A DNA stretch of 64,000 bases. Origin: Paracoccus indicus. Lineage in GTDB: Bacteria; Pseudomonadota; Alphaproteobacteria; Rhodobacterales; Rhodobacteraceae. Location of the stretch: NCBI RefSeq assembly GCF_003056335.1, contig NZ_PYWA01000002.1, forward strand, positions 248,001 through 312,000. The letters are read 5' to 3'. The position numbers were made by a program, and so were the translations under genes. The notes under the pieces were generated by a model. It saw only the letters and a list, made by a program, of their open reading frames with translations. It was not told the DNA's origin and made no database searches. Of this stretch, positions 1 to 13,907 are shown in pieces (positions within the stretch are counted from its first letter, which is position 1; each line of letters opens with the position of its first letter).

Positions 1-696
1 GACCTGCCGCCCGATCTGCTGAACGACATCGAGGAATGGTGCGAGCATTTCCCGAAGGTGCTGGACGATCTGGACACGCTGCTGACGGAGAACCGCATCT
101 TCAAGCAGCGCCTGGTCGATATCGGCATCGTCACCGAACAGGATGCGCTGGACTGGGGCTTCTCGGGCGTGATGGTGCGCGGCTCGGGCATGGCCTGGGA
201 CCTGCGTCGCAGCCAGCCCTACGAATGCTATGATGAGTTTGACTTCAAGATCCCGGTCGGCACCAATGGCGACTGCTACGACCGCTTCCTCTGCCGGATG
301 CAGGAGATGCGCGAATCGACCAGCATCATGAAGCAGGCGATCGCCAAGCTGCGGGCCGAGCCCGCGGGCGACGTGATGGCGCGCGGCAAGCTGACCCCGC
401 CCAAGCGCGGCGACATGAAGCGCGACATGGAAAGCCTGATCCATCACTTCAAGCTTTACACCGAAGGCTTCCGCGTTCCTGCGGGCGAGGTTTATGCCGC
501 CGTCGAAGCGCCCAAGGGCGAATTCGGCGTCTACCTGGTCAGCGACGGGTCGAACAAACCCTATCGCGCCAAGCTGCGCGCGCCGGGCTTCCTTCACCTG
601 CAATCGATGGACTGGATGTCGAAAGGCCACCTGCTGGCCGACGTCCCTGCCTTGATCGCCACCCAAGACATCGTGTTCGGAGAGGTTGACCGCTGA
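1..696 (+). CDS. nuoD: NADH-quinone oxidoreductase subunit D, 3' part only
   Basis: This is the C-terminal 231 codons of the 49-kDa subunit of complex I, which lies in the peripheral arm and helps form the quinone pocket. The frame is open from base 1, so the start lies outside the window. It contains typical NuoD stretches such as [15 protein letters not shown] and ends in VFGEVDR. The stop codon shares one base with the nuoE start, which shows tight coupling in the nuo operon. The family is about 410 residues long, so a little over half of the protein is visible. Confidence 0.95.
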   Translation, partial: DLPPDLLNDIEEWCEHFPKVLDDLDTLLTENRIFKQRLVDIGIVTEQDALDWGFSGVMVRGSGMAWDLRRSQPYECYDEFDFKIPVGTNGDCYDRFLCRMQEMRESTSIMKQAIAKLRAEPAGDVMARGKLTPPKRGDMKRDMESLIHHFKLYTEGFRVPAGEVYAAVEAPKGEFGVYLVSDGSNKPYRAKLRAPGFLHLQSMDWMSKGHLLADVPALIATQDIVFGEVDR

Positions 697-1616
697 TGCT
701 GCGCCGCCTTCACCCCGTCCAGCCGGACAGTTTCACCTTCACGCCTGCGAACCTTGAATGGGCGCAGGCGCAGATCACCAAATACCCGGAAGGTCGCCAG
801 CAGTCGGCGATCATCCCGCTGTTGTGGCGCGCGCAGGAACAGGAAGGCTGGCTGACCCGCCCGGCCATCGAATATGTCGCCGAATTCCTGGGCATGGCCT
901 ATATCCGGGCGCTGGAGGTCGCGACCTTCTACTTCATGTTCCAACTGCAACCCGTTGGCACCGTGGCCAATATCCAGATCTGCGGCACCACGACCTGCAT
1001 GATCTGCGGCGCCGAGGATCTGATCGAGGTCTGCAAGCGCAAGATTGCGCCGACCCCGCATACGCCCTCGGCCGATGGCAAGTTCAGCTGGGAAGAGGTC
1101 GAATGCCTGGGTGCCTGCGCCAACGCGCCGATGGCCCAGATCGGCAAGGATTATTACGAAGATCTGACGCCTGCGTCACTGGAAGCCCTGATCGACCGCA
1201 TGTCGGCAGGCGAGGTTCCGCAGCCGGGGTCCCAGACCGGGCGCTTCGCCTCGGAACCCGCGTCCGGGCTGACCAGCCTGGAAGATGCCAAGGGTGGCCA
1301 TGATCACAATGCCAGCGTACAGCTGGCCAATGAACTGGGCGAAACCCTGAAGCGCATCGACGGGACCGAGGTGCCGATCCTGACCAAATGGCGTCGCGAT
1401 CAGCCGAAGGCCGCCGTGGACGACCAGTCGGGTCACGACATGACCCCCGAGGACGAACCGCGTCCCGCCGATGGCGAACCCGCCGACAAGACCGGCGTGA
1501 CCGAGCAGGAGGCGCAGGCCAGCTCGGCCGCGCGTCCGGTTTCGGATCGCGAACCCGCCGGCGTTCGCGGTGAGGAAAAACAGGCACAGGAAGAGAGCGA
1601 CAGCAAGAAGGACTGA
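696..1616 (+). CDS. nuoE: NADH-quinone oxidoreductase subunit E with long C-terminal tail
   Basis: This is the 24-kDa subunit of the NADH-oxidising module of complex I and carries the N1a [2Fe-2S] cluster. The four ligands are visible as C96-x4-C101 and C137-x3-C141. The thioredoxin-like core ends near residue 170. About 130 more residues follow, rich in Glu, Asp, Pro, Ala and Gln and probably disordered. E. coli NuoE has about 166 residues and, from memory, Paracoccus denitrificans NQO2 about 239, so 306 is long. The start overlaps the nuoD stop by one base. Confidence 0.95.
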   Translation: MLRRLHPVQPDSFTFTPANLEWAQAQITKYPEGRQQSAIIPLLWRAQEQEGWLTRPAIEYVAEFLGMAYIRALEVATFYFMFQLQPVGTVANIQICGTTTCMICGAEDLIEVCKRKIAPTPHTPSADGKFSWEEVECLGACANAPMAQIGKDYYEDLTPASLEALIDRMSAGEVPQPGSQTGRFASEPASGLTSLEDAKGGHDHNASVQLANELGETLKRIDGTEVPILTKWRRDQPKAAVDDQSGHDMTPEDEPRPADGEPADKTGVTEQEAQASSAARPVSDREPAGVRGEEKQAQEESDSKKD

Positions 1617-1639
1617 TCGTCAGAACGGCCCGGGGGCCG

Positions 1640-2263
1640 ATGGACAGCAGAAAGGTGACCGTCACGATGCAAAGCTTGAGCCGCATGACCGCGTTGGGAA
1701 CATTCGTTCTGGTGACCGTCGCGCTTGGGATTACCGGAGCGACGGGCTGGCTGGCCGCGATCTTCATCGGGCTGGTCTTCGCGGCCTTCCTGGGCGCGGT
1801 GATCTTCTGGCTGGCCGAGATGGGAACGCAGGCGATGGTCGCGTCGGACATGGATGCCGCAATCCCGTCCGATCTGCCCGGCAGCGCACCCATGGCCGAG
1901 GCGCTTTCGACCCCCGAGGTCGCCGCCGAGGTGACCGAGGAGATCGCGCCATCGGGCGACGCGCAGTTCGACACCGAACGTGAAAGCATGGCCGAAGGAC
2001 GCAGCATCTATGGCGACTTGCAGGCGACCGATGCCGCTGATCGAGAGCCTGACGACCTGCAGGCAATCAAGGGCGTCGGTGTCAAGATCGCTGAGGCTCT
2101 GCACGAGAACGGTGTGACCCGTTTCGAACAGATCGCCGCATGGGACGAGGCGGCGATCGACGACTTCGCCAGCCGGATCGGGCGCGGGGCCGCGCGGATC
2201 CGTGGTGATGACTGGGTCGGACAGGCCAGGGAACTGGCAAAAGAATCCCGGGGCGTTGCCTGA
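1640..2263 (+). CDS. nuo accessory protein: membrane anchor plus helix-hairpin-helix-like domain
   Basis: This protein of about 207 residues lies between nuoE and nuoF. Two hydrophobic segments near residues 17-35 and 36-55 suggest an N-terminal membrane hairpin. An acidic linker follows, and the C-terminus (about residues 135-200) has LQAIKGVGVKIAEALHENGV and GRGAARIRGDDW, which resemble helix-hairpin-helix repeats. Residue 1 has a weak ribosome site. The ATG at 1667 is preceded by AGAAAGGTGA and may be the true start. An extra frame is known at this place in the P. denitrificans nuo cluster. Its function is unknown to me, and a role in complex I assembly or stability is only inference. The stop overlaps the next start by one base. 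Confidence 0.8.
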   Translation: MDSRKVTVTMQSLSRMTALGTFVLVTVALGITGATGWLAAIFIGLVFAAFLGAVIFWLAEMGTQAMVASDMDAAIPSDLPGSAPMAEALSTPEVAAEVTEEIAPSGDAQFDTERESMAEGRSIYGDLQATDAADREPDDLQAIKGVGVKIAEALHENGVTRFEQIAAWDEAAIDDFASRIGRGAARIRGDDWVGQARELAKESRGVA

Positions 2264-2475
2264 TGGCCGCGCCTGCGGACAAGGATGCCAAGCAGATGCG
2301 GCTGGTCGCCATCGTGATCGCCGCCGCAATGCTTGTCTGGCTGGCCATTCAGGCCATCGGCCAGGAATATGAGTGGGCGGGACGATGGGCCTATCTGGCC
2401 GATCTGGCCGCCATCGGCGCTTTTGTCTGGTCGCTGATCGTGACCTGGCGTATCTGGCGGCGCAGGAATGCCTGA
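2263..2475 (+). CDS. Small membrane protein in nuo operon (DUF5337-like)
   Basis: This is a 70-residue protein with two hydrophobic helices, near residues 13-33 and 43-60, and a basic C-terminal end (WRIWRRRNA). Its start shares one base with the preceding stop, so the two are probably translationally coupled. It resembles small proteins labelled DUF5337 in Rhodobacterales nuo operons; that name is from memory and was not searched. The position between nuoE and nuoF matches an unidentified frame in the P. denitrificans cluster. No enzymatic residues are evident. Confidence 0.75.
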   Translation: MAAPADKDAKQMRLVAIVIAAAMLVWLAIQAIGQEYEWAGRWAYLADLAAIGAFVWSLIVTWRIWRRRNA

Positions 2476-3798
<1,323 letters not shown>

Positions 3799-3905
3799 TG
3801 GGGTCGGGACGCCATGACGCTCACGCGCGGAACACGGGGGTTTGTCGAACCTTCCGCGGCGACGATGATTATGTGGGGACACATCATCATCGCAAGGAGC
3901 GTTTC

Positions 3906-4313
3906 ATGACCCGTCCCATCTTTGCCGCCATGGCCATCGCCGCATCGCTGATCACAGGCCCCGCCGCCGCGCTGGAGCCGCTGTCCAGCGAGGCCTATGT
4001 CAATGATCGCCTGGTGCAGGCGCGCGTGGCCGACATGCTGCGCCGTGGCTGCCCCAGCATCGACGCCCGCCTGATCCGGGCCTTCTCCGAGGCGCGGGCG
4101 CTCAAGCGCTATGCCTTGGACAAGGGCTACAGCGACGACCAGATCGATGCGTTTCTGGACAGCAAGGAAGACCGCAAGCGCATCTATGCCGCGGCCGACC
4201 GCTATATGGTAGAAAACGGCGTCGTGAACGGACAGCCGGAAACATTTTGCCGCCTCGGGCGGGACGAAATCGCACGGCAGACGGTCGCTGGATCGCTGCT
4301 GAGTGCCAGGTAA
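3906..4313 (+). CDS. Secreted small protein in nuo operon (DUF5333-like)
   Basis: This protein of 135 residues starts at an ATG six bases after AAGGAG. An in-frame ATG at 3795 would also be open but gives a non-hydrophobic leader without a ribosome site. Residues 1-22 look like a signal peptide ending near GPAAA, so the mature part is probably periplasmic. The rest is helical, with two cysteines (RRGCPS and ETFCRL). It resembles proteins labelled DUF5333 found between nuoF and nuoG in related bacteria, a name given from memory. Its function is not known to me. A periplasmic protein made with complex I would be an unusual partner. Confidence 0.75.
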   Translation: MTRPIFAAMAIAASLITGPAAALEPLSSEAYVNDRLVQARVADMLRRGCPSIDARLIRAFSEARALKRYALDKGYSDDQIDAFLDSKEDRKRIYAAADRYMVENGVVNGQPETFCRLGRDEIARQTVAGSLLSAR

Positions 4314-4323
4314 GGAAGAAATC

Positions 4324-6336
4324 ATGGCCGACCTGCGGACAATCAAGATCGACGGCAACGAGATCGATGTCGATCCCAACATGACCCTCATCCAGGCTTG
4401 CGAGCAGGCCGGGATCGAGATCCCGCGCTTCTGCTATCACGAGCGGCTGTCGATCGCCGGCAACTGCCGCATGTGTCTGGTCGAAGTTGTGGGCGGTCCG
4501 CCCAAGCCCGCCGCAAGCTGCGCCATGCAGGTCAAGGATCTGCGGCCGGGGCCCGAAGGCGCCCCGTCCGAGATCCGCACCAACAGCCCGATGGTCAAGA
4601 AGGCCCGCGAGGGCGTGATGGAATTCCTGCTGATCAACCACCCGCTGGATTGCCCGATCTGCGACCAGGGCGGCGAATGCGACCTGCAGGACCAGGCCAT
4701 GGCCTATGGCGTCGATTTCAGCCGTTACCGCGAACCCAAGCGCGCCTCCGAGGAATTGAACCTCGGCCCGCTGGTCGAAACCCACATGACGCGCTGCATC
4801 AGTTGCACGCGCTGCGTGCGCTTCACCAGCGAGGTCGCGGGCATCACCCAGATGGGCCAGACCGGTCGCGGCGAGGACAGCGAGATCACCAGCTATCTGA
4901 ACGAGACGCTGGCCTCGAACATGCAGGGCAACATCATCGATCTGTGCCCGGTGGGTGCGCTGGTCAGCAAGCCCTATGCCTTCACCGCCCGCCCGTGGGA
5001 ACTGACCAAGACCGAGACGATCGACGTCATGGACGCACTTGGCAGCGCCATTCGCGTGGACACCAAGGGTCGCGAAGTCATGCGCATCCTGCCGCGCAAC
5101 AATGACGACGTGAATGAGGAATGGATTAGCGACAAGACCCGCTTTGTCTGGGACGGGCTGCGTCGTCAGCGTCTGGACAAGCCCTATATCCGTGAAAACG
5201 GCAAGCTGCGCCCCGCCACCTGGCCCGAGGCGCTGGCGGCCACTGCCCGTGCCATGACCGGCAAGAAGGTCGCGGGCCTGGTCGGCGATCTGGCCCCGGT
5301 CGAGGCGGCCTTCAGCCTCAAGACCCTGATCGAGGGTCTGGGCGGCAACGTCGAATGCCGCACCGATGGCGCGAAACTGCCTGCGGGCAACCGTTCGGGC
5401 TATGTCGGGAATGCCACGATCGCGGACCTGGACAGGGCATCCTCGATCCTGCTGGTCGGGACGAACCCGCGCGAGGAAGCGCCGGTCCTGAATTCGCGCA
5501 TCCGCAAGAACTGGGTGCGTGGCGCGGATGTCACGCTGGTGGGGCAGGCCGTCGATCTGACCTTCGATTACACCCATGCAGGCACCGACCGCGCGGCCTT
5601 GTCCAAGCTGTTGGACAAGGCCACCGCCGCCGAGGAACCGGGCGTGATCATCGTGGGGCAGGGCGCCCTGCGCGAAGCCGATGGCGAGGCCGTGTTGGCC
5701 ACCGTCATGGCCTTGGCCGAGGCGATGAACGCCCGCGTCATGGTGCTGCACACCGCCGCATCGCGGGTCGGTGCGATGGACGTGGGTGCCGTCACGCAGG
5801 GCGGTCTGAATGCCGCCATCGAGGGGGCGCAGGTCATCTTTAATCTGGGCGCCGATGAGGTCGAGATCGCCGAAGGTGCGACGGTGATCTATCAGGGCAG
5901 CCACGGCGACCGCGGTGCGCATCGCGCCGACATCATCCTGCCCGCCGCCTGCTATACCGAGGAGATGGGCCTGTTCGTGAACACCGAAGGCCGTCCCCAG
6001 TTGGCCATGCGCGCCAATTTCGCACCGGGCGAGGCCAAGGAGAACTGGGCGATCCTGCGGGCGCTGTCGGCCGAACTGGGCCAGACGCTGCCTTGGGACA
6101 GTATCGCGCAGCTGCGTCGCAAGCTGATCGAGGCCGTGCCGCATCTGGGCCAGATCGGGGCGGTCGTGGAAAGCGACTGGCAGCCGCTGCCGCAGAAGGA
6201 TCTGGGGCGCGCCGACTTCGTGAACCCGATCAAGGACTTCTATCTGACCAACCCGATCGCGCGCTGTTCGCCCCTGATGGGGGAATTGTCGCGCATGGCG
6301 GCGGCCCGGCAGGCCTCTGCCGTCGCAGCGGAGTAG
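4324..6336 (+). CDS. nuoG: NADH-quinone oxidoreductase subunit G
   Basis: This is the 75-kDa iron-sulfur subunit of complex I, 670 residues. The N-terminal [2Fe-2S] domain has C37, C48, C51 and C66. A His-Cys cluster follows ([14 protein letters not shown]), then further [4Fe-4S] ligands in CISCTRC and CPVGAL. The rest is the degenerate molybdopterin-oxidoreductase fold. I chose the ATG at 4324 because TAAGGAAGAA precedes it and because [11 protein letters not shown] begins the ferredoxin fold. An upstream ATG at 4303 adds seven residues inside the preceding gene and is less likely. Confidence 0.96.
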   Translation: MADLRTIKIDGNEIDVDPNMTLIQACEQAGIEIPRFCYHERLSIAGNCRMCLVEVVGGPPKPAASCAMQVKDLRPGPEGAPSEIRTNSPMVKKAREGVMEFLLINHPLDCPICDQGGECDLQDQAMAYGVDFSRYREPKRASEELNLGPLVETHMTRCISCTRCVRFTSEVAGITQMGQTGRGEDSEITSYLNETLASNMQGNIIDLCPVGALVSKPYAFTARPWELTKTETIDVMDALGSAIRVDTKGREVMRILPRNNDDVNEEWISDKTRFVWDGLRRQRLDKPYIRENGKLRPATWPEALAATARAMTGKKVAGLVGDLAPVEAAFSLKTLIEGLGGNVECRTDGAKLPAGNRSGYVGNATIADLDRASSILLVGTNPREEAPVLNSRIRKNWVRGADVTLVGQAVDLTFDYTHAGTDRAALSKLLDKATAAEEPGVIIVGQGALREADGEAVLATVMALAEAMNARVMVLHTAASRVGAMDVGAVTQGGLNAAIEGAQVIFNLGADEVEIAEGATVIYQGSHGDRGAHRADIILPAACYTEEMGLFVNTEGRPQLAMRANFAPGEAKENWAILRALSAELGQTLPWDSIAQLRRKLIEAVPHLGQIGAVVESDWQPLPQKDLGRADFVNPIKDFYLTNPIARCSPLMGELSRMAAARQASAVAAE

Positions 6337-6340
6337 GCCC

Positions 6341-7114
6341 ATGCAGCATGTCCCCGGAACCATTCGTTCGACGGCCCTTGCCGTGCTTGGCGTGATCGGA
6401 CTGGCCGGTTGTCAGATGATCGACGGCAAGGACGACGGACGCCCCCGCGCCAAGCCCGCCGAGATGAGCGCGCGCGTCGTCGCGCCCGGCCAGAAGGCCG
6501 GGGACAACACGCTGACGCAGGCGCGGATTTCCACGAAATCGGGCGAAATCCTGATTCTGGAGGAGGACGGCAGCGTCACGACGATGGATCTGGACAGCCC
6601 CGCAGGGCAGGACGCCTTCACCATCAGCGAAGCCGACCTGGCCGCGCTGAACGCGAACCTGGATCTGGATTTCGGCGGTCTGGTCGCGGCCAGCCTGCCC
6701 AAGAAAAAGACCGCGCAGGAAAAGGCGCTGGAAGCTTTCGCCGCCCGCAGTCAGCCCGCCCTGCCAACCCTGTCCGAGACGCAGACCATCGCGCCCGAAC
6801 AGTTCATCGCTGCCAAGGTCGAGCCGATGAACCGCGGCCGCGCCACCGATCTGGTCGAGGTGACGGCAAATCTGCGCGAAGGGGTAGACGCGGATATCGC
6901 CTTTTCGTATGCCACCTGCGCGCTTGCCGGGTGGGCCAAGGAAAACGGCACCCCCTACGGGCGCCACATCCGCACCCTGCAGGCCGAACGGAACGGCAAG
7001 CTGCTGATCGGATCCGCCTTCATCTTGTCCCAGGACAAGCCGATGGGGCTGCGGGTCATGGAAACGAACGAGACCTTGCGGGAATGCAAGGCGCGCGGCA
7101 TCCCCGCGGCATAA
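6341..7114 (+). CDS. Putative lipoprotein in nuo operon
   Basis: This is a 257-residue protein four bases after nuoG. Its N-terminus has a hydrophobic stretch ending in the lipobox LAGC (Cys24), so it is probably a lipidated periplasmic protein. The mature part is soluble, with a low-complexity Lys/Ala segment near residues 122-135 and a cysteine pair near the end. I recognise no domain. It is the frame between nuoG and nuoH, again a place where P. denitrificans has an unidentified gene. A role in complex I biogenesis is only suggested by position. Confidence 0.75.
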   Translation: MQHVPGTIRSTALAVLGVIGLAGCQMIDGKDDGRPRAKPAEMSARVVAPGQKAGDNTLTQARISTKSGEILILEEDGSVTTMDLDSPAGQDAFTISEADLAALNANLDLDFGGLVAASLPKKKTAQEKALEAFAARSQPALPTLSETQTIAPEQFIAAKVEPMNRGRATDLVEVTANLREGVDADIAFSYATCALAGWAKENGTPYGRHIRTLQAERNGKLLIGSAFILSQDKPMGLRVMETNETLRECKARGIPAA

Positions 7115-7132
7115 GGAAGAGGAACAGGCATC

Positions 7133-8164
7133 ATGGCTGATTTTTGGACATCTTCCTGGGGCATCGCGATCATCCTGCTGGCGCAGGGTCTGGCGGTCAT
7201 CGCATTCGTGATGCTGTCGCTGGTCTACATGGTCTATGGCGACCGCAAGATCTGGGCCGCCGTGCAGATGCGGCGCGGCCCGAACGTGGTCGGCCCCTGG
7301 GGCATCCTGCAGACATTCGCGGATGCGTTGAAATTCGTGGTCAAGGAAATCGTCATTCCGGCGGGTTCGGACAAATTCGTCTTCTTCCTTGCGCCCTTCC
7401 TGTCGATGATGCTGGCCCTGCTGGCCTTCGTGGCGATCCCCTTCGCGCCGGGATGGGTGATGGCCGACATCAACGTCGGTATCCTCTTCATCTTCGCGGT
7501 CTCCTCGCTCGAGGTTTACGGCGTGATCATGGGGGGCTGGGCCTCGAACTCGAAGTATCCCTTCCTGGGGTCGCTTCGTTCGGCGGCGCAGATGATCTCC
7601 TACGAGGTCAGCCTGGGTCTGATCATCATCGGGGTGATCATCTCGACCGGCTCGATGAACCTGACCGCCATCGTCGAGGCGCAGCGCGGCGCGGGACTGC
7701 TGTCCTGGTACTGGCTGCCCCACCTGCCGATGGTCGTGCTGTTCTTCGTCAGCGCCCTGGCCGAAACCAACCGCCCGCCCTTCGACCTGCCCGAGGCGGA
7801 ATCGGAACTGGTCGCGGGCTTCATGGTCGAATATTCCTCGACGCCCTACCTGCTGTTCATGGCCGGTGAATACATCGCCATGTGGCTGATGTGCGCGCTG
7901 ATCAGCCTGCTGTTCTTCGGTGGCTGGCTGTCGCCCATCCCCGGCATTCCGGACGGTGCGCTGTGGATGTTCCTGAAGATGGTCTTCTGGTTCTTCATGT
8001 TCGCGATGGTGAAGGCACTGGTCCCGCGCTATCGCTATGACCAGCTGATGCGGATCGGTTGGAAGGTCTTCCTGCCGCTGTCGCTGGCCTGGGTCGTGAT
8101 CGTCGCCTTCCTGGCACGGTTCGAGGTTCTGGGTGGTTTCTGGGCCCGTTGGGCAGGGATGTGA
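7133..8164 (+). CDS. nuoH: NADH-quinone oxidoreductase subunit H
   Basis: This membrane subunit of complex I (ND1 homologue, 343 residues) joins the quinone pocket to the proton-pumping arm. About eight hydrophobic helices are visible. The conserved cytoplasmic loops appear as [22 protein letters not shown] and [20 protein letters not shown]. The ATG follows AAGGAAGAGGAACAGGC. The next small gene begins three bases after the stop. Confidence 0.97.
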   Translation: MADFWTSSWGIAIILLAQGLAVIAFVMLSLVYMVYGDRKIWAAVQMRRGPNVVGPWGILQTFADALKFVVKEIVIPAGSDKFVFFLAPFLSMMLALLAFVAIPFAPGWVMADINVGILFIFAVSSLEVYGVIMGGWASNSKYPFLGSLRSAAQMISYEVSLGLIIIGVIISTGSMNLTAIVEAQRGAGLLSWYWLPHLPMVVLFFVSALAETNRPPFDLPEAESELVAGFMVEYSSTPYLLFMAGEYIAMWLMCALISLLFFGGWLSPIPGIPDGALWMFLKMVFWFFMFAMVKALVPRYRYDQLMRIGWKVFLPLSLAWVVIVAFLARFEVLGGFWARWAGM

Positions 8165-8166
8165 TC

Positions 8167-9249
<1,083 letters not shown>

Positions 9250-9253
<4 letters not shown>

Positions 9254-9852
9254 TGACCTTTGCCTTTTACCTTTTCGCCATCTCGGTCTGCACCGCGGGC
9301 TTCATGGTGGTGCTGTCGCGCAACCCGGTCCATTCGGTCCTGTGGCTGATCCTGGCCTTCCTGTCGGCGGCGGGTCTGTTCATCCTGCTGGGCGCCGAAT
9401 TCGTCGCGATGCTGCTGATCATCGTCTATGTCGGCGCGGTCGCGGTGCTGTTCCTTTTCGTCGTGATGATGCTGGACGTCGACTTCGCCGAACTGAAGGG
9501 CGAGCTGGCCCGATACCTGCCGCTGGCCGGTCTGATCGCGCTGGTGCTTCTGGCGCAGCTGGCCGTGGCTTTCGGTGGCTGGGAAAGCGCTGATCAATCG
9601 GCCCTTCTGCGCGCCGTTCCGATCGAGGGTGCGCCCAAGAACACCAATCTGATCGGCACGGTCATGTACGACCGCTACCTGCTGCCGTTCCAGATCTCGG
9701 GGTTGATCCTGCTGGTCGCCATGATCGGCGCAATCACGTTGACGATGCGTCACCGCCGCGACATCAAGCGTCAGAACGTGATCCACCAGATGCATCGCGA
9801 TCCTGCCAAGGCGATGCAGCTGCGCGACGTCAAGCCCGGTCAGGGGCTGTAA
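9250..9852 (+). CDS. nuoJ: NADH-quinone oxidoreductase subunit J
   Basis: This is the ND6 homologue of complex I, 200 residues with five hydrophobic helices. The typical third-helix region reads [19 protein letters not shown]. The start overlaps the preceding stop by four bases. The tail after about residue 170 is basic and cytoplasmic. Its stop is followed by the only sizeable gap of this part of the operon, which holds a strong hairpin. Confidence 0.96.
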
Positions 9853-10227
<375 letters not shown>

Positions 10228-10233
10228 GGGAAC

Positions 10234-12342
10234 ATGCCGCAATTCATCCTCTTTGCGCCCTTTCTGGGTGCGCTGATCGCGGGCTTCGGCTGGCGCCTGA
10301 TCGGCGAACGCGGGGCGCAGGTCCTGACGACCGGCATCCTTTTCGCCGCTGCCGCCCTCAGCTGGGTCGTCTTCCTGACCTTCGACGGCCAGTTGCAGCA
10401 TCTTCCGGTCATGGACTGGATCGTCTCGGGCGATTTCACCAGCCAATGGGGCATCCGCCTGGACCGCCTGACGGCGATCATGCTGATCGTGATCACCTCA
10501 GTCTCGGCGCTGGTTCACCTCTACAGTTTCGGCTACATGGCCCATGACGAGAATTTCAGCGACGACGAGCCTTATCGCGCCCGCTTCTTCGCCTATCTCT
10601 CGTTCTTCACCTTCGCCATGCTGATGCTGGTGACCTCGGACAACCTGCTGCAGATGTTCTTCGGGTGGGAGGGCGTGGGCGTCGCCTCCTATCTGCTGAT
10701 CGGTTTCTACTTCAAGAAGCAGTCGGCCGGTGCCGCCGCCATGAAGGCCTTCATCGTCAACCGCGTCGGCGATTTCGGCTTCCTGCTGGGCATCTTCGGC
10801 CTGTGGTGGATGACCGGCACGATCCAGTTCGACGAGCTGTTCGCCCAGGTGCCGATGCTGGCCGAAAGCCAGATCACCTTCCTGTGGACCGAGTGGAATG
10901 CCGCGAACCTGCTGGCCGTCCTGCTGTTCATCGGCGCGATGGGCAAATCGGCCCAGCTGTTCCTGCACACCTGGCTGCCCGACGCGATGGAAGGGCCGAC
11001 GCCCGTGTCGGCCCTGATCCACGCCGCAACCATGGTCACCGCCGGTGTCTTCCTGGTCTGCCGCATGTCGCCGCTTTATGAATTCGCGCCCGAGGCCAAG
11101 ATGTTCATCGTGATCATCGGCGCCTCGACTGCCTTCTTTGCCGCGACGGTGGGTCTGGTCCAGAACGACATCAAGCGCGTCATCGCCTATTCGACCTGTT
11201 CGCAGCTGGGCTACATGTTCGTGGCGGCGGGCGTCGGCGTCTATTCGGTCGCCATGTTCCACCTGCTGACCCATGCCTTCTTCAAGGCCATGCTGTTCCT
11301 GGGCGCCGGTTCGGTCATCCACGCGATGCACCACGAACAGGACATGCGCAATTACGGCGGGTTGCGGAAGAAGATCCCGCTGACCTTCTGGGCGATGATG
11401 ATCGGCACGATGGCGATCACCGGCGTCGGCATTCCGCTGACCCATATCGGCTTCGCGGGCTTCCTGTCCAAGGATGCCGTGATTGAGAGCGCCTATGCTT
11501 CGGGCTCGGGCTATGCCTTCTGGATGCTGGTCATCGCCGCCGCCTTCACCAGCTTCTACAGCTGGCGCCTGATGTTCCTGACCTTCTTCGGCAAGCCGCG
11601 CGGCGATCATCATGCGCATGACCACGCCCATGAAAGCCCGCGGGTCATGACCATCCCGCTTGGCGTTCTGGCGCTTGGCGCGATCTTCTCGGGGATGGTT
11701 TGGTACAACAGCTTCTTCGAGACCGAGGGCGTCCAGAAGTTCTTCGGGATGCCCGAAGTGGCCGCAAGCCACGGCGGCGGTCATGGCGAGGTCGAGGCCG
11801 GCCATGCCGAGCCCGAGGATCACGCCGCCGCCGACGACCATGCCGCTCCCGAGGGCGAGGAGCATGCGACCGTCGTCGATCCCGCAACCGTGGGGCAGGG
11901 GGCGATCTACATGCATCCCGACAACCACGTGATGCACGAGGCGCACGGCGTTCCGGCATGGGTCAAGGTTTCGCCCTTCATCGCCATGCTGGCCGGTCTG
12001 GGTCTTGCTTGGCTGATGTATATCCGCAACCCCGGCGCGCCTGCCAAGCTGGCCGCACAGCAGTCGGGGCTGTATCAGTTCCTGCTGAACAAGTGGTATT
12101 TCGACGAAATCTACAACGCCGTCTTCGTCCGTCCGGCCCGCTGGATCGGTGCCAAGCTGTGGACGGCGGGTGACGGAGCCGTTATCGACGGCGCCATCAA
12201 CGGGGTCGCCATGGGAATCATTCCCCGGATGACCCGCTTCGCCGGGCGCGTTCAGTCCGGCTATCTGTTCCACTATGCCTTCGCGATGGTCATCGGCATC
12301 GTGGGCTTGCTGATCTGGGTGATGCTGCGGGGCGCGCAATAA
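10234..12342 (+). CDS. nuoL: NADH-quinone oxidoreductase subunit L with histidine-rich insert
   Basis: This is the ND5-type antiporter-like proton-pumping subunit of complex I, 702 residues with many membrane helices. Core motifs include the ion-channel loop [20 protein letters not shown]. The C-terminus carries the long lateral-helix region. Two unusual His/Asp/Glu-rich stretches sit between late helices, at about residues 457-467 ([11 protein letters not shown]) and about 512-550. They are expected in a loop and could bind metal, but this is inference. It starts six bases after nuoK and ends one base before nuoM. Confidence 0.97.
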   Translation: MPQFILFAPFLGALIAGFGWRLIGERGAQVLTTGILFAAAALSWVVFLTFDGQLQHLPVMDWIVSGDFTSQWGIRLDRLTAIMLIVITSVSALVHLYSFGYMAHDENFSDDEPYRARFFAYLSFFTFAMLMLVTSDNLLQMFFGWEGVGVASYLLIGFYFKKQSAGAAAMKAFIVNRVGDFGFLLGIFGLWWMTGTIQFDELFAQVPMLAESQITFLWTEWNAANLLAVLLFIGAMGKSAQLFLHTWLPDAMEGPTPVSALIHAATMVTAGVFLVCRMSPLYEFAPEAKMFIVIIGASTAFFAATVGLVQNDIKRVIAYSTCSQLGYMFVAAGVGVYSVAMFHLLTHAFFKAMLFLGAGSVIHAMHHEQDMRNYGGLRKKIPLTFWAMMIGTMAITGVGIPLTHIGFAGFLSKDAVIESAYASGSGYAFWMLVIAAAFTSFYSWRLMFLTFFGKPRGDHHAHDHAHESPRVMTIPLGVLALGAIFSGMVWYNSFFETEGVQKFFGMPEVAASHGGGHGEVEAGHAEPEDHAAADDHAAPEGEEHATVVDPATVGQGAIYMHPDNHVMHEAHGVPAWVKVSPFIAMLAGLGLAWLMYIRNPGAPAKLAAQQSGLYQFLLNKWYFDEIYNAVFVRPARWIGAKLWTAGDGAVIDGAINGVAMGIIPRMTRFAGRVQSGYLFHYAFAMVIGIVGLLIWVMLRGAQ

Positions 12343-12343
12343 C

Positions 12344-13897
12344 ATGACGAACCTTCTTTCAATCATCACCTTCCTGCCGATCGTCGCAGCGGGGATCCTG
12401 GCGCTGTTCCTGCGGGGCGACGACGCCGCCGCGCAGAAGAATGCCAAGTGGCTGGCCCTGATCGCGACCAGCGCCACCTTCCTGGTGTCACTGTTCCTTC
12501 TGGCGGGCTTCAACCCGGCTGACACGGGCTTCCAGTTCGTCGAGGATCACGCCTGGATCATGGGCCTGCGCTACAAGATGGGCGTGGACGGCATCTCGAT
12601 CCTTTTCGTGATGCTGACGACCTTCCTGATGCCGCTGACGATCCTCTCGACCTGGGAAGTGAACACCCGCGTCAAGGAATACATGATCGCCTTCCTGGTG
12701 CTGGAGGGGCTGATGATCGGCGTCTTCACGGCGCTTGACCTGATCCTGTTCTACCTGTTCTTCGAGGCGGGCCTGATCCCGATGTTCCTGATCATCGGCA
12801 TCTGGGGCGGCGCCAACCGCATCTATGCGGCGTTCAAGTTCTTCCTCTATACCTTCATCGGCTCGGTCCTGATGCTGGTGGCGATGATCGCCATGGCGCG
12901 CATGGCGGGAACCACCGACATCGTACAGCTGCTGGCCTTCGACTTCCCGTCCGAGACCACCCGCGTCCTGGGCTTTACCGTCGTGGGTGGCGTGCAAACG
13001 CTGCTGTTCCTGGCCTTCTTCGCCAGCTTTGCAGTCAAGATGCCGATGTGGCCGGTCCACACTTGGCTGCCCGATGCGCACGTGCAGGCGCCGACCGCTG
13101 GTTCGGTCGTGCTGGCCGCGGTGCTGCTGAAGATGGGCGGCTATGGCTTCCTGCGCTTCAGCCTGCCGATGTTCCCGGTCGCGGCCGATCAGCTGCAGGG
13201 TCTGGTCCTGTGGATGTCCGCCATCGCCATCGTCTATACCTCGCTGGTGGCGCTGGCGCAGTCGGACATGAAGAAGCTGATCGCCTATTCGTCCGTCGCG
13301 CATATGGGTTACGTGACCATGGGCATCTTCGCGGCGAACCAGCAGGGTGTCGATGGCGCGATCTTCCAGATGCTGTCGCACGGCTTCATTTCGGGCGCAC
13401 TGTTCCTGGGCGTAGGCGTGATCTACGACCGCATGCACACGCGTGAGATCGACGCCTATGGCGGGCTGGTCAACCGGATGCCGGTCTATGCGCTGATCTT
13501 CATGTTCTTCACCATGGCGAACGTCGGCCTGCCGGGAACCTCGGGCTTCGTGGGCGAATTCCTGACGCTGATGGGTGCCTTCCACGCGAACACCTGGGTG
13601 GCCTTCGTCGCCGCGACCGGCGTCATCCTGTCGGCGGCCTATGCGCTGTGGCTTTATCGCCGCGTCACTATGGGCGCGCTGATCAAGGAAAGCTTGCGGA
13701 TGATCACCGACATGACCCCGCGCGAGAAGTGGATCTTCGCACCGTTGATCGCCATGACCCTGATCCTGGGCGTCTATCCGCGCCTTGTGACCGACATCAC
13801 CGGACCTGCGGTCCAGGCGATGCTGGTGAATGTAAACGACGCGCTGCCCGAAGAGGCGGCCACCGACGACATGGCTTCGGCCACCGTCAGCCATTGA
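12344..13897 (+). CDS. nuoM: NADH-quinone oxidoreductase subunit M
   Basis: This is the ND4-type antiporter-like proton-pumping subunit of complex I, 517 residues with about 14 hydrophobic helices. The conserved segment [20 protein letters not shown] is present, as is the membrane glutamate region in [15 protein letters not shown]. Only one base separates it from nuoL, so translational coupling is likely. Confidence 0.97.
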   Translation: MTNLLSIITFLPIVAAGILALFLRGDDAAAQKNAKWLALIATSATFLVSLFLLAGFNPADTGFQFVEDHAWIMGLRYKMGVDGISILFVMLTTFLMPLTILSTWEVNTRVKEYMIAFLVLEGLMIGVFTALDLILFYLFFEAGLIPMFLIIGIWGGANRIYAAFKFFLYTFIGSVLMLVAMIAMARMAGTTDIVQLLAFDFPSETTRVLGFTVVGGVQTLLFLAFFASFAVKMPMWPVHTWLPDAHVQAPTAGSVVLAAVLLKMGGYGFLRFSLPMFPVAADQLQGLVLWMSAIAIVYTSLVALAQSDMKKLIAYSSVAHMGYVTMGIFAANQQGVDGAIFQMLSHGFISGALFLGVGVIYDRMHTREIDAYGGLVNRMPVYALIFMFFTMANVGLPGTSGFVGEFLTLMGAFHANTWVAFVAATGVILSAAYALWLYRRVTMGALIKESLRMITDMTPREKWIFAPLIAMTLILGVYPRLVTDITGPAVQAMLVNVNDALPEEAATDDMASATVSH

Positions 13898-13907
13898 GGA
13901 AAGCCAG

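Noticed and set aside
4102..6363. 753-codon open frame antisense to nuoG
   Set aside because: It lies opposite clear NuoG cluster motifs, has a composition typical of GC-rich antisense frames and resembles no family.
10498..12525. 675-codon open frame antisense to nuoL
   Set aside because: It is opposite an unmistakable NuoL. The His/Gln/Gly/Asp-rich text is the usual shadow of a hydrophobic gene.
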